Made by a program: the position numbers and the translations under genes
Shown here: one piece after another, positions 1 to 5,197 of the stretch
Position numbering within the stretch: position 1 is the first letter of the stretch
Layout of the letters: every line of letters starts with the position of its first letter
Assembly (NCBI GenBank): GCA_027024125.1
Contig: JALVSV010000100.1
Location: 1 to 6,632, forward strand
Source: Methylothermaceae bacterium
Lineage (GTDB): Bacteria; Pseudomonadota; Gammaproteobacteria; Methylococcales; Methylothermaceae
Direction: 5' to 3'
Length of the DNA: 6,632 bases
Notes under the pieces: generated by a model
Seen by the model: only the letters and a program-made list of their open reading frames with translations
What the model was told of the DNA's origin: nothing
Database searches by the model: none

Positions 1-1
1 A

Positions 2-97
2 TATATCGAGGTCTTCTATAACCGCCGGCGCCGACATTCGTCCATCGAATACCAGGCCCCGGCAAACTATGACGCGCAGCACTCAAAACCTGCGTGA
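2..97 (+). CDS. IS3-family transposase, C-terminal end (partial)
   Basis: Reading from base 2 gives a 31-residue tail ending at TGA 95-97. It contains YNRRRRHSSIEYQAP, the hallmark C-terminus of the IS3-family OrfB (rve integrase-core, DDE) transposase. In that family the segment Y-N-x-x-R-x-H-S-x-(I/L)-x-(Y/G)-x-x-P lies just after the catalytic glutamate. The enzyme would catalyse excision and insertion of its element. Only the end is visible; the rest lies before the window, so its intactness cannot be judged. The stop codon sits 30 bases from the proposed right terminus, the compact spacing expected for this family. The element points toward the convergent hepT gene. Confidence 0.85.
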   Translation, partial: YIEVFYNRRRRHSSIEYQAPANYDAQHSKPA

Positions 98-102
98 TTT
101 TT

Positions 103-127
103 TGTCCGGAAAAGTCTTGACAGTCCA
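103..127 (+). repeat. Proposed right terminal inverted repeat of the IS3 element
   Basis: Just after the transposase stop comes TGTCCGGAAAAGTCTTGACA followed by GTCCA. Read from the outside in, it starts TGGACTGTCAAGAC, and IS3-family ends characteristically begin with TG. I place the outer boundary at base 127. The left end is outside the window, so the repeat cannot be paired. The next three bases (AGG, 128-130) could be one copy of a short target duplication, which cannot be tested here. Only about 29 bases separate this end from the hepT stop codon. Confidence 0.55.
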
Positions 128-156
128 AGGTACGCAATTACCGGAAGAACCGCCTT

Positions 157-597
157 TCAGTAAGCAGGTGCCTGTCCATCTTCTATCTGAAGATGATCGT
201 GTACCGCTTTGGCGAATTGCTCAAACTCGTTCAGATAATTCCTGGCGATCGCATGGACGATCCGCAGATCGATTTCTTCATAATCGTGAACCGCCACATT
301 GCGGAAACCTACCGCTTTTTTCAGGCGATTGGCCAGTTCTGGATGGATGACCCCGATGTGGGCCAAATGATCGAAAGTCTGCCCCATTGTTTCCGGCGGA
401 GGAAGTTCGTGGTCGGAAAGCAGGTGGGTTCCAATATCCACGCACAACTGTACCGCCCGGGTCAGGTTCAGAACCAGAATGTCCTGGAGGTCGATGTTCT
501 GAACCAACGTTTCCAGATCGGGCGGGCACTTCTCCTGGATTCGCTGGATGCAGCGGCGCAGCGACTCCAGTTTCCGCTCCACTATCTCCCTAACCAT
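157..597 (-). CDS. hepT: HepT-type HEPN toxin (type VII toxin-antitoxin)
   Basis: This 146-residue protein is of the HepT/DUF86 (HEPN) family. In characterised systems these are RNA-targeting toxins neutralised when the partner MntA adds AMP to a tyrosine. The diagnostic RX4HXY motif is intact as RNVAVHDY: Arg99, His104 and Tyr106. Arg and His form the RNase site, and the Tyr is the AMPylation position in studied homologues. The rest is predicted helical and soluble, as expected of a four-helix HEPN fold, and the length is near normal. The ATG at 597 is preceded by GGAG six bases upstream, inside the end of mntA, and the genes overlap by 16 bases, implying translational coupling. An IS3 end lies 29 bases past the stop but does not cut the gene. 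The assignment rests on the motif and on the partner gene. Confidence 0.9.
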   Translation of the reverse strand: MVREIVERKLESLRRCIQRIQEKCPPDLETLVQNIDLQDILVLNLTRAVQLCVDIGTHLLSDHELPPPETMGQTFDHLAHIGVIHPELANRLKKAVGFRNVAVHDYEEIDLRIVHAIARNYLNEFEQFAKAVHDHLQIEDGQAPAY

Positions 598-1001
598 GCT
601 CGTCTCCGTTCGGCAAGAATTCGCTTTTGATAGGGGACGAAATCCGCTTCGGCGAACAAGTGCCGTTTTACGATTTCGGCAAAATCCATGCTCGAACCTT
701 TCAATCGTTTTCCGGTCCTCAAAATCTGCCCCAGAAGCGGCTCACCCACTGTACGCAAATCGATCAGATCCACCGGCCTTCCGGTCAGTTCGGCAAGTTC
801 CCCGATCAACCGCATTTTTTCTTCCGCGGTCAGCTTCTGATCTGCTTCCACAGCGATGTCGATATCACTATAGAAATCTGCCTTGCCGCTGACCAGGGAG
901 CCGAAGAGGATAGCGGTTCTGATTTCGGGGTGCCGGGACAGGAAGGAGTGAAGGCGTTTTTCCACACTCGAAGGGTCGGATTTGTCTGCCTTTTCTCCCA
1001 T
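582..1001 (-). CDS. mntA: MntA-type nucleotidyltransferase antitoxin
   Basis: This 139-residue protein has a minimal nucleotidyltransferase domain. The signature GSX10DXD is exact: Gly34-Ser35, ten residues, then Asp46 and Asp48, with a likely third carboxylate at Asp78 in the strand PVDLIDL. In the MntA/HepT family this enzyme transfers AMP from ATP to the HepT toxin and silences it. The frame stays open upstream to 1145, but I chose the ATG at 1001 because GGAG lies six bases before it, the length then matches the family, and the 48 extra upstream residues look like non-coding sequence with a tandem ETVR repeat. It is the first gene of the operon, in the usual antitoxin-first order, and overlaps hepT. 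All active-site residues seen are present, so the pair may be functional. Confidence 0.9.
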   Translation of the reverse strand: MGEKADKSDPSSVEKRLHSFLSRHPEIRTAILFGSLVSGKADFYSDIDIAVEADQKLTAEEKMRLIGELAELTGRPVDLIDLRTVGEPLLGQILRTGKRLKGSSMDFAEIVKRHLFAEADFVPYQKRILAERRRAWLGR

Positions 1002-1025
1002 CTCGATCTCCAAAAACTCGTTTAC

Positions 1026-1054
1026 ATCATCGCTTATCCGGAGAGCCATCTCAA
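1026..1054 (-). promoter_or_regulatory. Possible sigma70-type promoter of mntA-hepT
   Basis: On the minus strand TTGAGA (1054-1049; five of six matches to the -35 consensus) is followed after exactly 17 bases by GATGAT (1031-1026; four of six matches to the -10). Transcription would start near 1019, giving a leader of about 18 bases that just holds the GGAG ribosome site of mntA. The spacing is ideal but the -10 is weak, so this is only a candidate. Confidence 0.35.
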
Positions 1055-1101
1055 GAGACAGTTTTCTGGCATCAGAAACAGGAAAAAAGGGCGGTATCCT
1101 C

Positions 1102-1130
1102 ACCGTTTCGTCAGTCCGAACCGTTTCATC
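1102..1130. repeat. Short direct repeat upstream of mntA
   Basis: ACCGTTTCGTC (1102-1112) and ACCGTTTCATC (1120-1130) are near-identical 11-base copies spaced 18 bases apart, roughly two helical turns. They lie about 50-80 bases upstream of the candidate mntA promoter. Antitoxin operons are often autoregulated through repeated operators, so this could be a binding site. No palindromic half-sites are visible within each copy, and a chance duplication is equally possible. Confidence 0.3.
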
Positions 1131-1169
1131 TTCGGCACTGAACACGCCAGCGATTGTTCAGCCGTGGAA

Positions 1170-1202
1170 TTGACCACTCAGTGGCGTGCAGCTGAGTATA
1201 AT
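1170..1202 (+). promoter_or_regulatory. Candidate promoter with overlapping palindromes before the lipoprotein-like gene
   Basis: A perfect -10 hexamer TATAAT occupies 1197-1202, and TTGACC (1170-1175, five of six -35 matches) lies upstream. The 21-base spacer is too long for a standard promoter, so the -10 may work with another element or an activator. Two inverted repeats sit in the same stretch: CCACT-C-AGTGG (1174-1184), and ACTCAG (1176-1181) paired with CTGAGT (1192-1197). The second overlaps the first base of the -10. A repressor or activator bound there would control the downstream gene. The palindromes are directly visible; the regulatory role is inferred. Confidence 0.4.
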
Positions 1203-1232
1203 CGTTTCCATGAATATTCTGTGAGGATAATC

Positions 1233-1525
1233 ATGATGCCACGCACTTTTTGCTGCTTGCCTCAATATTCTTTACCGGCTGTGCAAACGGCTTGCTGGAT
1301 GATATCGAAAATGAAGCTTTCGACAAAGCGGCCGAGAAATGGTCAGATTTCTGTGCCCGCAATGCAAAAAAGGGGCTCACATGGCAATGGACCCGTATTA
1401 AGGTTCGACGTGAAATCCGTCAGCGTGGCGCAGATGGACCACTTCCGCCGATCCTATTTCCGAGGGACTGGACGAGCAAACCGCCAAGTGTGAAGACCGG
1501 TTCTGATGATCCGGTGTCACAGTGA
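1233..1525 (+). CDS. Small lipoprotein-like gene, probably frameshifted at its start
   Basis: In the frame ending at TGA 1523-1525 there is a hydrophobic run, LLLASIFFTGC, that ends in a lipobox-like FTGC. About 80 mostly polar residues follow, with an acidic helix (LLDDIENEAFDKAAEKW) and a basic patch (RREIRQRG). This fits a short membrane-anchored lipoprotein. I recognise no family. The best start, ATG 1233 or 1236 with GAGG a few bases upstream, lies in a different frame. Adding one T to the TTTTT run at 1247-1251 would join it and give MMPRTFLLLASIFFTGC, a proper signal with an arginine. As sequenced, only a TTG at 1250 could start the frame, with no charged n-region. It is therefore either a pseudogene, a slippage-controlled gene or a sequencing artefact. 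Confidence 0.45.
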
Positions 1526-1530
1526 GACCA

Positions 1531-1567
1531 ACGGCCAGGGTGTGCCGTTTTCAGCCCCTTTGGCCGT
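1531..1567. repeat. Hairpin-forming inverted repeat after the lipoprotein-like gene
   Basis: ACGGCCA (1531-1537) is the exact reverse complement of TGGCCGT (1561-1567). An inner GGG/CCC pairing can extend the stem. It begins five bases after the stop at 1525, the position of a terminator, but no T-run follows on the plus strand. It may be an mRNA-stabilising or weak terminator stem, and I do not claim intrinsic termination. Confidence 0.35.
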
Positions 1568-1577
1568 ATAGCGCAAC

Positions 1578-1639
1578 ATGATCCGGGATTGGGAGGACTG
1601 GATACAGCTCCAAATCAAAGAACTGTGGAAACCAAAAGA
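1578..1639 (+). pseudogene. Possible 5' fragment of a gene cut by the ISL3 end
   Basis: From ATG 1578 the frame reads MIRDWEDWIQLQIKELWKPK, an amphipathic tryptophan-rich start, up to base 1639 where the proposed ISL3 terminus begins. Past that point the frame runs through IS sequence to a stop 40 codons from the start. A TAG lies three codons before the ATG and there is no clear Shine-Dalgarno. It could be the start of a gene interrupted by the insertion or simply chance. I do not recognise it. Apart from the hairpin at 1531-1567, this is all I can see between 1526 and 1639. Confidence 0.2.
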
Positions 1640-1930
1640 GGTTCTTCGACGTTTCAAGAGGATTTCAGTATTGAGCCAGCTGGGCTGGCAATCATGTAGA
1701 TTATGGTGATGAAGGTCTCCGTATTTCGATCTCCCCGTGCTCTTGCCCTGGCTGCCTGAAAGAGGCTGTTCAATCCTTCCAGCCGGGTATTGGTATAGGT
1801 GGAAGTCAACGGCGCACCACCAGTTCGGCATTTCTTTTCAGCGTGGCCAGAGCCTTTCGTACAGGCTCGAGCAATAGCTGTCACCGATTATAAGTCCGTG
1901 GCATAGTTGATGAACCGTGTAATCCGCCAA
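1640..1930 (-). mobile_element. Remnant of an ISL3-family element (3' end only)
   Basis: The stretch begins with GGTTCTTCGACGTTTCAAG at 1640, similar to the GG(C/T)TCTTC-type termini common in the ISL3 family. The transposase stop codon lies 14 bases inside, the compact arrangement typical of these elements. Only about 290 bases remain. The other end, the zinc-finger/HTH part and the first catalytic residues are gone. The inner limit near 1930 is where ISL3-like reading gives way to the membrane-protein gene; it is inferred, not marked by a repeat. Confidence 0.6.
1654..1929 (-). pseudogene. ISL3-family transposase C-terminus, frameshifted
   Basis: The C-terminal 48 residues read TYTNTRLEGLNSLFQAARAR and onward to an ILKSS end. 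The core TN-x-x-(L/V)-EG-x-N-x-x-(F/I)-(Q)-x-A-x-x-(R/K)-ARG is the signature around the last catalytic glutamate of ISL3 (IS204/IS1001/IS1096-type) transposases. Just upstream, in the neighbouring frame, comes LLLEPVRKALATLKRN, the expected preceding helix. Before that, back in the first frame, WRITRFINYATDL is followed by a TAA at 1890-1888. So at least two frameshifts and a stop interrupt a once continuous reading, and everything N-terminal is missing. It cannot make a functional transposase. Confidence 0.75.
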
Positions 1931-2837
1931 CACCAGTCAATTCATCGCATAGTTTTACAATATTCTTCATCTGACTCTTCGACAACCACTCCTCCCCTGT
2001 CATCCACAGGCCTTCTTTGTTAATGAAAATCTTCAGGCCCTCCGGAATATGTCTTTTGTATTTCAACAGGAGGGACTGAATCCGGTTGTCAAGAAGAGGT
2101 TCTGCGTTTGAAGTGCTTGCTGACATGATTTCAAATTCTTCCGCAAATTCAGGTATCAGCCCTTCGCGTCGCAAGGGCCTGATTTGAGCTATCCGGAAAG
2201 CCATGTCGACGAGAAGTTTCCTATGCCCTGTAAACTTTTTATAGATGCAAACGGATGATGCACTGTTGGTGGCACAGGCGAAACATAATGCCCACCCCAC
2301 AGTGCTTTCTTTTCTGGTTTTTGGTTGATAGGCGCGTATGGTTTTTGTATCGTCTGTCTGGGCATAAAAGGCTTTGCCATCCATATCCCTGAATCGGATA
2401 TGATGCAAGGTCATTTTTCTTTCCGTCAATTGGATCATTTCCTTGAGGCCAGTGGCCCTGGGCAAGGTTTGCTGGTCTGATGGGGGGATACTGTAAGAGA
2501 TTGAAATCCTGCTCCGGTTGATGGAGATGGTGACCTGTTTATCCCGCTGACTGCTTCCCATGCCGTCAGAAAAGTTTTCCCACAATGTCTTGATGGCGAT
2601 GTTAGAGACGGCCTGCATAAGTCGTTTGTCGTTGTCTGTTTTTTTGAAGCCAAGGGACTTCAGGCAGGCAACAGATTGAGATCTCTTGCTCAGGCTGATA
2701 ATGACGAACACCACCCCCCACAACACCCCCATGCCCCATAGTGAGGCAAATATAATCACGAAATAGAATAACTTGGGATCCTGTCTCAAATGATTTATAA
2801 AATCTTCCATTCCGGGCTTTTGTGATGGGTAGTTCAA
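1881..2837 (-). CDS. Uncharacterised single-pass membrane protein
   Basis: This 318-residue protein has one strong membrane segment near residues 23-49 (LFYFVIIFASLWGMGVLWGV and onward), followed by a long soluble region that is probably cytoplasmic because SKRSQ follows the segment. The soluble part is mixed alpha/beta with no motif I know. Near the end, LKIFINKEGLWMTGEEWL then a helix (SQMKNIVKLCDEL) suggests a small folded unit. The start is uncertain: TTG 2837 has AGGA five bases upstream, and ATG 2810 is in frame but poorly supported. It follows the bPH2 gene by 30 bases on the same strand, so the two probably form an operon. Residues after about 302 (GLHGSSTMPRTYNR) appear to be encoded by ISL3 sequence, so the native C-terminus seems lost. 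Function unknown. Confidence 0.7.
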   Translation of the reverse strand: MNYPSQKPGMEDFINHLRQDPKLFYFVIIFASLWGMGVLWGVVFVIISLSKRSQSVACLKSLGFKKTDNDKRLMQAVSNIAIKTLWENFSDGMGSSQRDKQVTISINRSRISISYSIPPSDQQTLPRATGLKEMIQLTERKMTLHHIRFRDMDGKAFYAQTDDTKTIRAYQPKTRKESTVGWALCFACATNSASSVCIYKKFTGHRKLLVDMAFRIAQIRPLRREGLIPEFAEEFEIMSASTSNAEPLLDNRIQSLLLKYKRHIPEGLKIFINKEGLWMTGEEWLSKSQMKNIVKLCDELTGVGGLHGSSTMPRTYNR

Positions 2838-2867
2838 GTATTCCTATCTGTTCCGCTTGCAGGGGCA

Positions 2868-3482
2868 TCACCTGGGATCGTATTTTGTCTGATAGCCAGG
2901 ATTATGTTGAGGGCGCATTGCATTGGGAAAGTTCCAGTCGGTCTTGACATCCAAAGAGATCTCCTTGATCTGCTTGAAGACCCTGTACGGATCATTGATG
3001 CCTATGAACTTGTCGTATATCCGGCCCCCCTTGTTGCTGACCCGCCCGGAGAACGCCTGAATCGTGCCCACGCCAAGTAGATTCTCTATCGGATTGACGT
3101 TCACTTCGATGTCAGAGATTCTGTCGTAGTCGATCACTTTGAAATCCGTCCCCCAGAACCCGCTGCGCATCATCAGGCGCTTATTGGAAAAGGCATAACA
3201 GGTGTTGCCGTGGACAAGGACCAGCCGGAACATGTTCAGGATGCTGCCCCAGAAAGGGAACAGGTGCAGGGCGAAGAACGGGATGGTGAATCCGGACATC
3301 TGATCCGGCATATTCTGGATAAAGCCAAAATAATCAATGGCTCCCCAAAAAAGCCCCAAAACCAGAAAAGGAATCCCCCTGGTGACAAAGGCTGTGAAGT
3401 TGGGTCGTCCAACCCACAGGATCTCCTCGTCCTGGTCTTTGATGGACTCAAATTGAGGCGGCAGTTTCGAGTCTGTACGCAT
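2868..3482 (-). CDS. bPH2 (DUF304-type) PH-domain membrane protein
   Basis: This 204-residue protein has two membrane segments (about residues 36-55 and 64-90) followed by a bacterial PH domain at about 91-180. The domain opens with the typical strand NTCYAFSNKRLMMRSG, then KVIDYDRISDIEVN and GVGTIQAFSG, matching the (Y)xxTNxRLxxxxG and DYDxIxxIxV patterns of bPH2/YdbS/YdbT-like proteins. These proteins sit in the inner membrane; their roles are mostly unknown. The frame is open back to 3605, but ATG 3482 is chosen because AGGT precedes it and the family's usual N-terminal EEILWVGRP begins soon after. A proline- and glutamine-rich tail ends the protein. It is first in a minus-strand operon with the 318-residue membrane protein and is divergent from the 401-residue membrane protein gene. 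Confidence 0.8.
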   Translation of the reverse strand: MRTDSKLPPQFESIKDQDEEILWVGRPNFTAFVTRGIPFLVLGLFWGAIDYFGFIQNMPDQMSGFTIPFFALHLFPFWGSILNMFRLVLVHGNTCYAFSNKRLMMRSGFWGTDFKVIDYDRISDIEVNVNPIENLLGVGTIQAFSGRVSNKGGRIYDKFIGINDPYRVFKQIKEISLDVKTDWNFPNAMRPQHNPGYQTKYDPR

Positions 3483-3685
3483 TCTGGTTTTACCTGCTGG
3501 TGGTTGGTATCGGTGGCTGTATGCAGAAAATAAGCAGGATGCAATCTGCTGGATGGGCTTATCTTTGAATGAACATCCAATAGAAGAAAAATAGCAGAAA
3601 ATCACAAGAGGGGTGTCTGCCAGGCGACTCTAAAAGATGCGGTGGAATGGCCGATTCATTGATCAAAACCCACGAACAGGTAACC
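3483..3685. other. Divergent intergenic region
   Basis: About 200 bases separate the bPH2 operon (leftward) from the 401-residue membrane gene cluster (rightward). It holds the candidate leftward promoter at 3579-3607, a small inverted repeat AGCAG/CTGCT near 3534-3552, and the optional 5' extension of the tiny ORF. I see no convincing rightward promoter or RNA gene. Confidence 0.4.
3579..3607 (-). promoter_or_regulatory. Possible promoter of the bPH2 operon
   Basis: On the minus strand TTGTGA (3607-3602) and TCTATT (3584-3579) each match four of six consensus positions, with an ideal 17-base spacer. They lie about 100 bases before the bPH2 start at 3482. The surrounding AT-rich stretch (3575-3605) suits a promoter, but the match is weak. 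Confidence 0.3.
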
Positions 3686-3763
3686 ATGGGATTGCCACTC
3701 TGGTTTGGCATCGCCATGTCGCTGTGGTTCACAACATACGCCATGCCTCACCAGGTGGAATAA
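3686..3763 (+). CDS. Tiny hydrophobic ORF preceding the 401-residue membrane protein
   Basis: From ATG 3686 the frame encodes 25 residues, MGLPLWFGIAMSLWFTTYAM followed by PHQVE, ending at TAA 3761-3763. AGG lies seven bases before the ATG. A longer version from ATG 3647 (38 residues, adding MADSLIKTHEQVT) is possible, but the GGTGG before it is too close. Residues 3-20 could form one membrane helix. The next gene starts one base after the stop, and its Shine-Dalgarno AGGTGG lies within the last codons here, so this may act as a leader peptide coupling translation or as a real single-pass microprotein. It could also be the surviving end of a lost gene. I do not recognise it. Confidence 0.45.
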   Translation: MGLPLWFGIAMSLWFTTYAMPHQVE

Positions 3764-3764
3764 G

Positions 3765-4970
3765 ATGACGAAGGTAGCGCACAGAATACCGGCTTCCTCC
3801 ATTGTCGGCCGGAAAATGTCGGGCAACGGTATCCGCTGGCAGCCCCAGGAAGGCGTTCTGCCCATGAGAAGGTTTGTTACCGGTTCCAGAACGGCGGCGC
3901 TGATCGCCCTGCCGCTGGGATCTGCCTGGTCCCTCTATTTTCTCGACCTGATCAACTGGAGCCAGCCGTGCAACCTGCTGGTTCCAGATGCGCTGATGTT
4001 ATCACTGGTCTCACTGCCTGGCATTTTGGTGGTGCTTTACGGACTCAGCCAGCTCGTATACCGTGAACAGACCGAGATCAACAGGGCTGGCGTCATCCTA
4101 CGGCGGTGTGGTTTGTTTGGGGTCAAAGCGTGGCGCGAACCCCTGTCCGCTTATCGTGGCGTACTGAAGCATCACCAGTACTGGCGTAGAGAACATGGCG
4201 CCGACACCATGATCTACTCATTGCGCCTCTTGCACGACGACAGTGCGAAGGACGTTCTGCTCTACCAGGCTGAAAACAGCCTGTACCTGCCGCCGACCGA
4301 TTGGGAGCAGAAGTGGAAAGCCTATTGCCGACTGTTTCATTTGCCCGCGATCGAGGAGAACAAGTCGGGTCGTGTAGTGACCGAGGTTGATGTTCTGGAC
4401 AAACCCTTGGACATGCAGTTACGGGAAGGCCGCATCACCTCGAAGCCGGTGGAGGGCGTTTTACGGGAACGTGGGGTAACCGAGGAACGGGATGGGGACG
4501 GTTGGTTGTTCACCCTTCATCCCTTCTTCAGGAAACGGCTGTTTGTCCTTTTTGGAACGTTCGCTCCGGGCATGCTTGTCCTGGCTTGGTTTCAAGGGGT
4601 TGAGCCGAGGTCGTTGCTGTATTGGTTCTGCGCTGGTGCTTCTTTCCTGGTCTTGACTGTGCTCCTGGCCTGTCTGCAAGTACGCCGTCACAGGTCGCGG
4701 CCTGAGCGGATTCTGGTCGACAGGGGCCATCTTTGGTACAGGCACTGGGATCGCGTCCGCAAGCGCGAAAACACCGTACGGCTCCCCCTTGCCGAGATTA
4801 TCGGGATATCGGTCAAGGCCGACCCCAGCCGGCCATTCGGCGGAGACGATATTGTGGTGCACAGCGCCAGACAGACAATCAGGTTCGGGAAATGGTTGCC
4901 ACGAACGACCAAGGCAGCGTTATGCGATCGCCTGCTCGCGCGTGTGATCGATCAATTGAAGAAAACATGA
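3765..4970 (+). CDS. Four-segment membrane protein with two PH-like cytoplasmic halves
   Basis: This 401-residue protein starts at ATG 3765, preceded by AGGTGG at six bases; an in-frame start at 3705 would extend it by 20 residues without such support. Membrane segments are seen near residues 42-61, 74-98, 258-277 and 284-305. They form two pairs, each followed by a polar, strand-rich region (about 100-200 and 308-395). The first region begins TEINRAGVILRRCGLFG and REPLSAYRGV; the second begins ERILVDRGHLWYRHWD and VRLPLAEIIGISV. Both recall the opening strands of PH-like bPH domains, suggesting an internally duplicated hairpin-plus-domain design. That is inference from pattern. Its neighbour across the divergent region is a true bPH2 protein, which strengthens the idea of a shared process. 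Codon use looks normal and there are no lesions. Function unknown. Confidence 0.8.
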   Translation: MTKVAHRIPASSIVGRKMSGNGIRWQPQEGVLPMRRFVTGSRTAALIALPLGSAWSLYFLDLINWSQPCNLLVPDALMLSLVSLPGILVVLYGLSQLVYREQTEINRAGVILRRCGLFGVKAWREPLSAYRGVLKHHQYWRREHGADTMIYSLRLLHDDSAKDVLLYQAENSLYLPPTDWEQKWKAYCRLFHLPAIEENKSGRVVTEVDVLDKPLDMQLREGRITSKPVEGVLRERGVTEERDGDGWLFTLHPFFRKRLFVLFGTFAPGMLVLAWFQGVEPRSLLYWFCAGASFLVLTVLLACLQVRRHRSRPERILVDRGHLWYRHWDRVRKRENTVRLPLAEIIGISVKADPSRPFGGDDIVVHSARQTIRFGKWLPRTTKAALCDRLLARVIDQLKKT

Positions 4971-5116
4971 TGGTGTCCATGTGGCTTTTGATCGAGACGG
5001 GCATGGCCGTGGTGCTGGTATTGTGGGTTCGTGGCAACGATTCGATTCTTTGGCGCACAGAAGGACAGGTCAATTTTTGGTTCAAGAATCCGCAGCAGAT
5101 CGGCCGGAGGGAGTGA
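4967..5116 (+). CDS. Small membrane ORF coupled to the 401-residue gene, probably 3'-truncated
   Basis: ATG 4967-4969 overlaps the preceding TGA 4968-4970 as ATGA, the classic arrangement for translational coupling. GAAGAAA just before it is a weak ribosome site. The frame encodes 49 residues: a membrane helix (MVSMWLLIETGMAVVLVLWV) followed by RGNDSILWRTEGQVNFWF and a basic end. The last residues (KNPQQIGRRE) seem to come from the IS66 remnant, because the opposite strand there reads as the start of tnpC. So the native gene was probably longer and lost its 3' part when the IS66 arrived. No family is recognisable from what remains. Confidence 0.5.
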   Translation: MMVSMWLLIETGMAVVLVLWVRGNDSILWRTEGQVNFWFKNPQQIGRRE

Positions 5117-5197
5117 CGCTGAAGAAGCAGAATCCAGGTTCGGGTCCAGTACCGTTTTCATGCGGACTATTCTTTCATTTTCAATCCCTTGACACAT
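5080..5197 (-). pseudogene. tnpC: IS66 tnpC, N-terminal remnant
   Basis: Overlapping the tnpB stop, ATG 5197 opens a frame reading MCQGIENERIVRMKTVLDPN, then a serine/alanine-rich stretch and LPPADLLRILE. An acidic start followed by LP-x-D-x-x-x-L-x-x-(L) is usual for IS66 TnpC before its zinc-binding region. After about residue 38 the frame runs into the sequence opposite the membrane ORF and becomes histidine-rich nonsense. All catalytic residues would be beyond the break. The call rests on position after tnpB and a weak resemblance. Confidence 0.45.

Noticed and set aside
193..1493. Long plus-strand open frames across 193-630 and 627-1493
   Set aside because: They lie opposite hepT and mntA, whose motifs, ribosome sites and overlap are convincing; the plus-strand proteins show no recognisable domain.
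1531..1567. Intrinsic terminator
   Set aside because: The stem is good but there is no T-run, so it is kept only as an inverted repeat.
1517..1831. Minus-strand 104-codon frame overlapping the ISL3 end
   Set aside because: It runs out of frame through the ISL3 signature and past the IS end; no domain is visible.
4461..4912. Minus-strand open frames inside the 401-residue gene
   Set aside because: Basic and proline-rich shadows of a well-supported plus-strand membrane protein with a strong ribosome site.
4952..5116. Histidine-rich C-terminus of the tnpC frame
   Set aside because: This part is antisense to the coupled small membrane ORF and does not look like TnpC; the remnant is taken to end near 5080.
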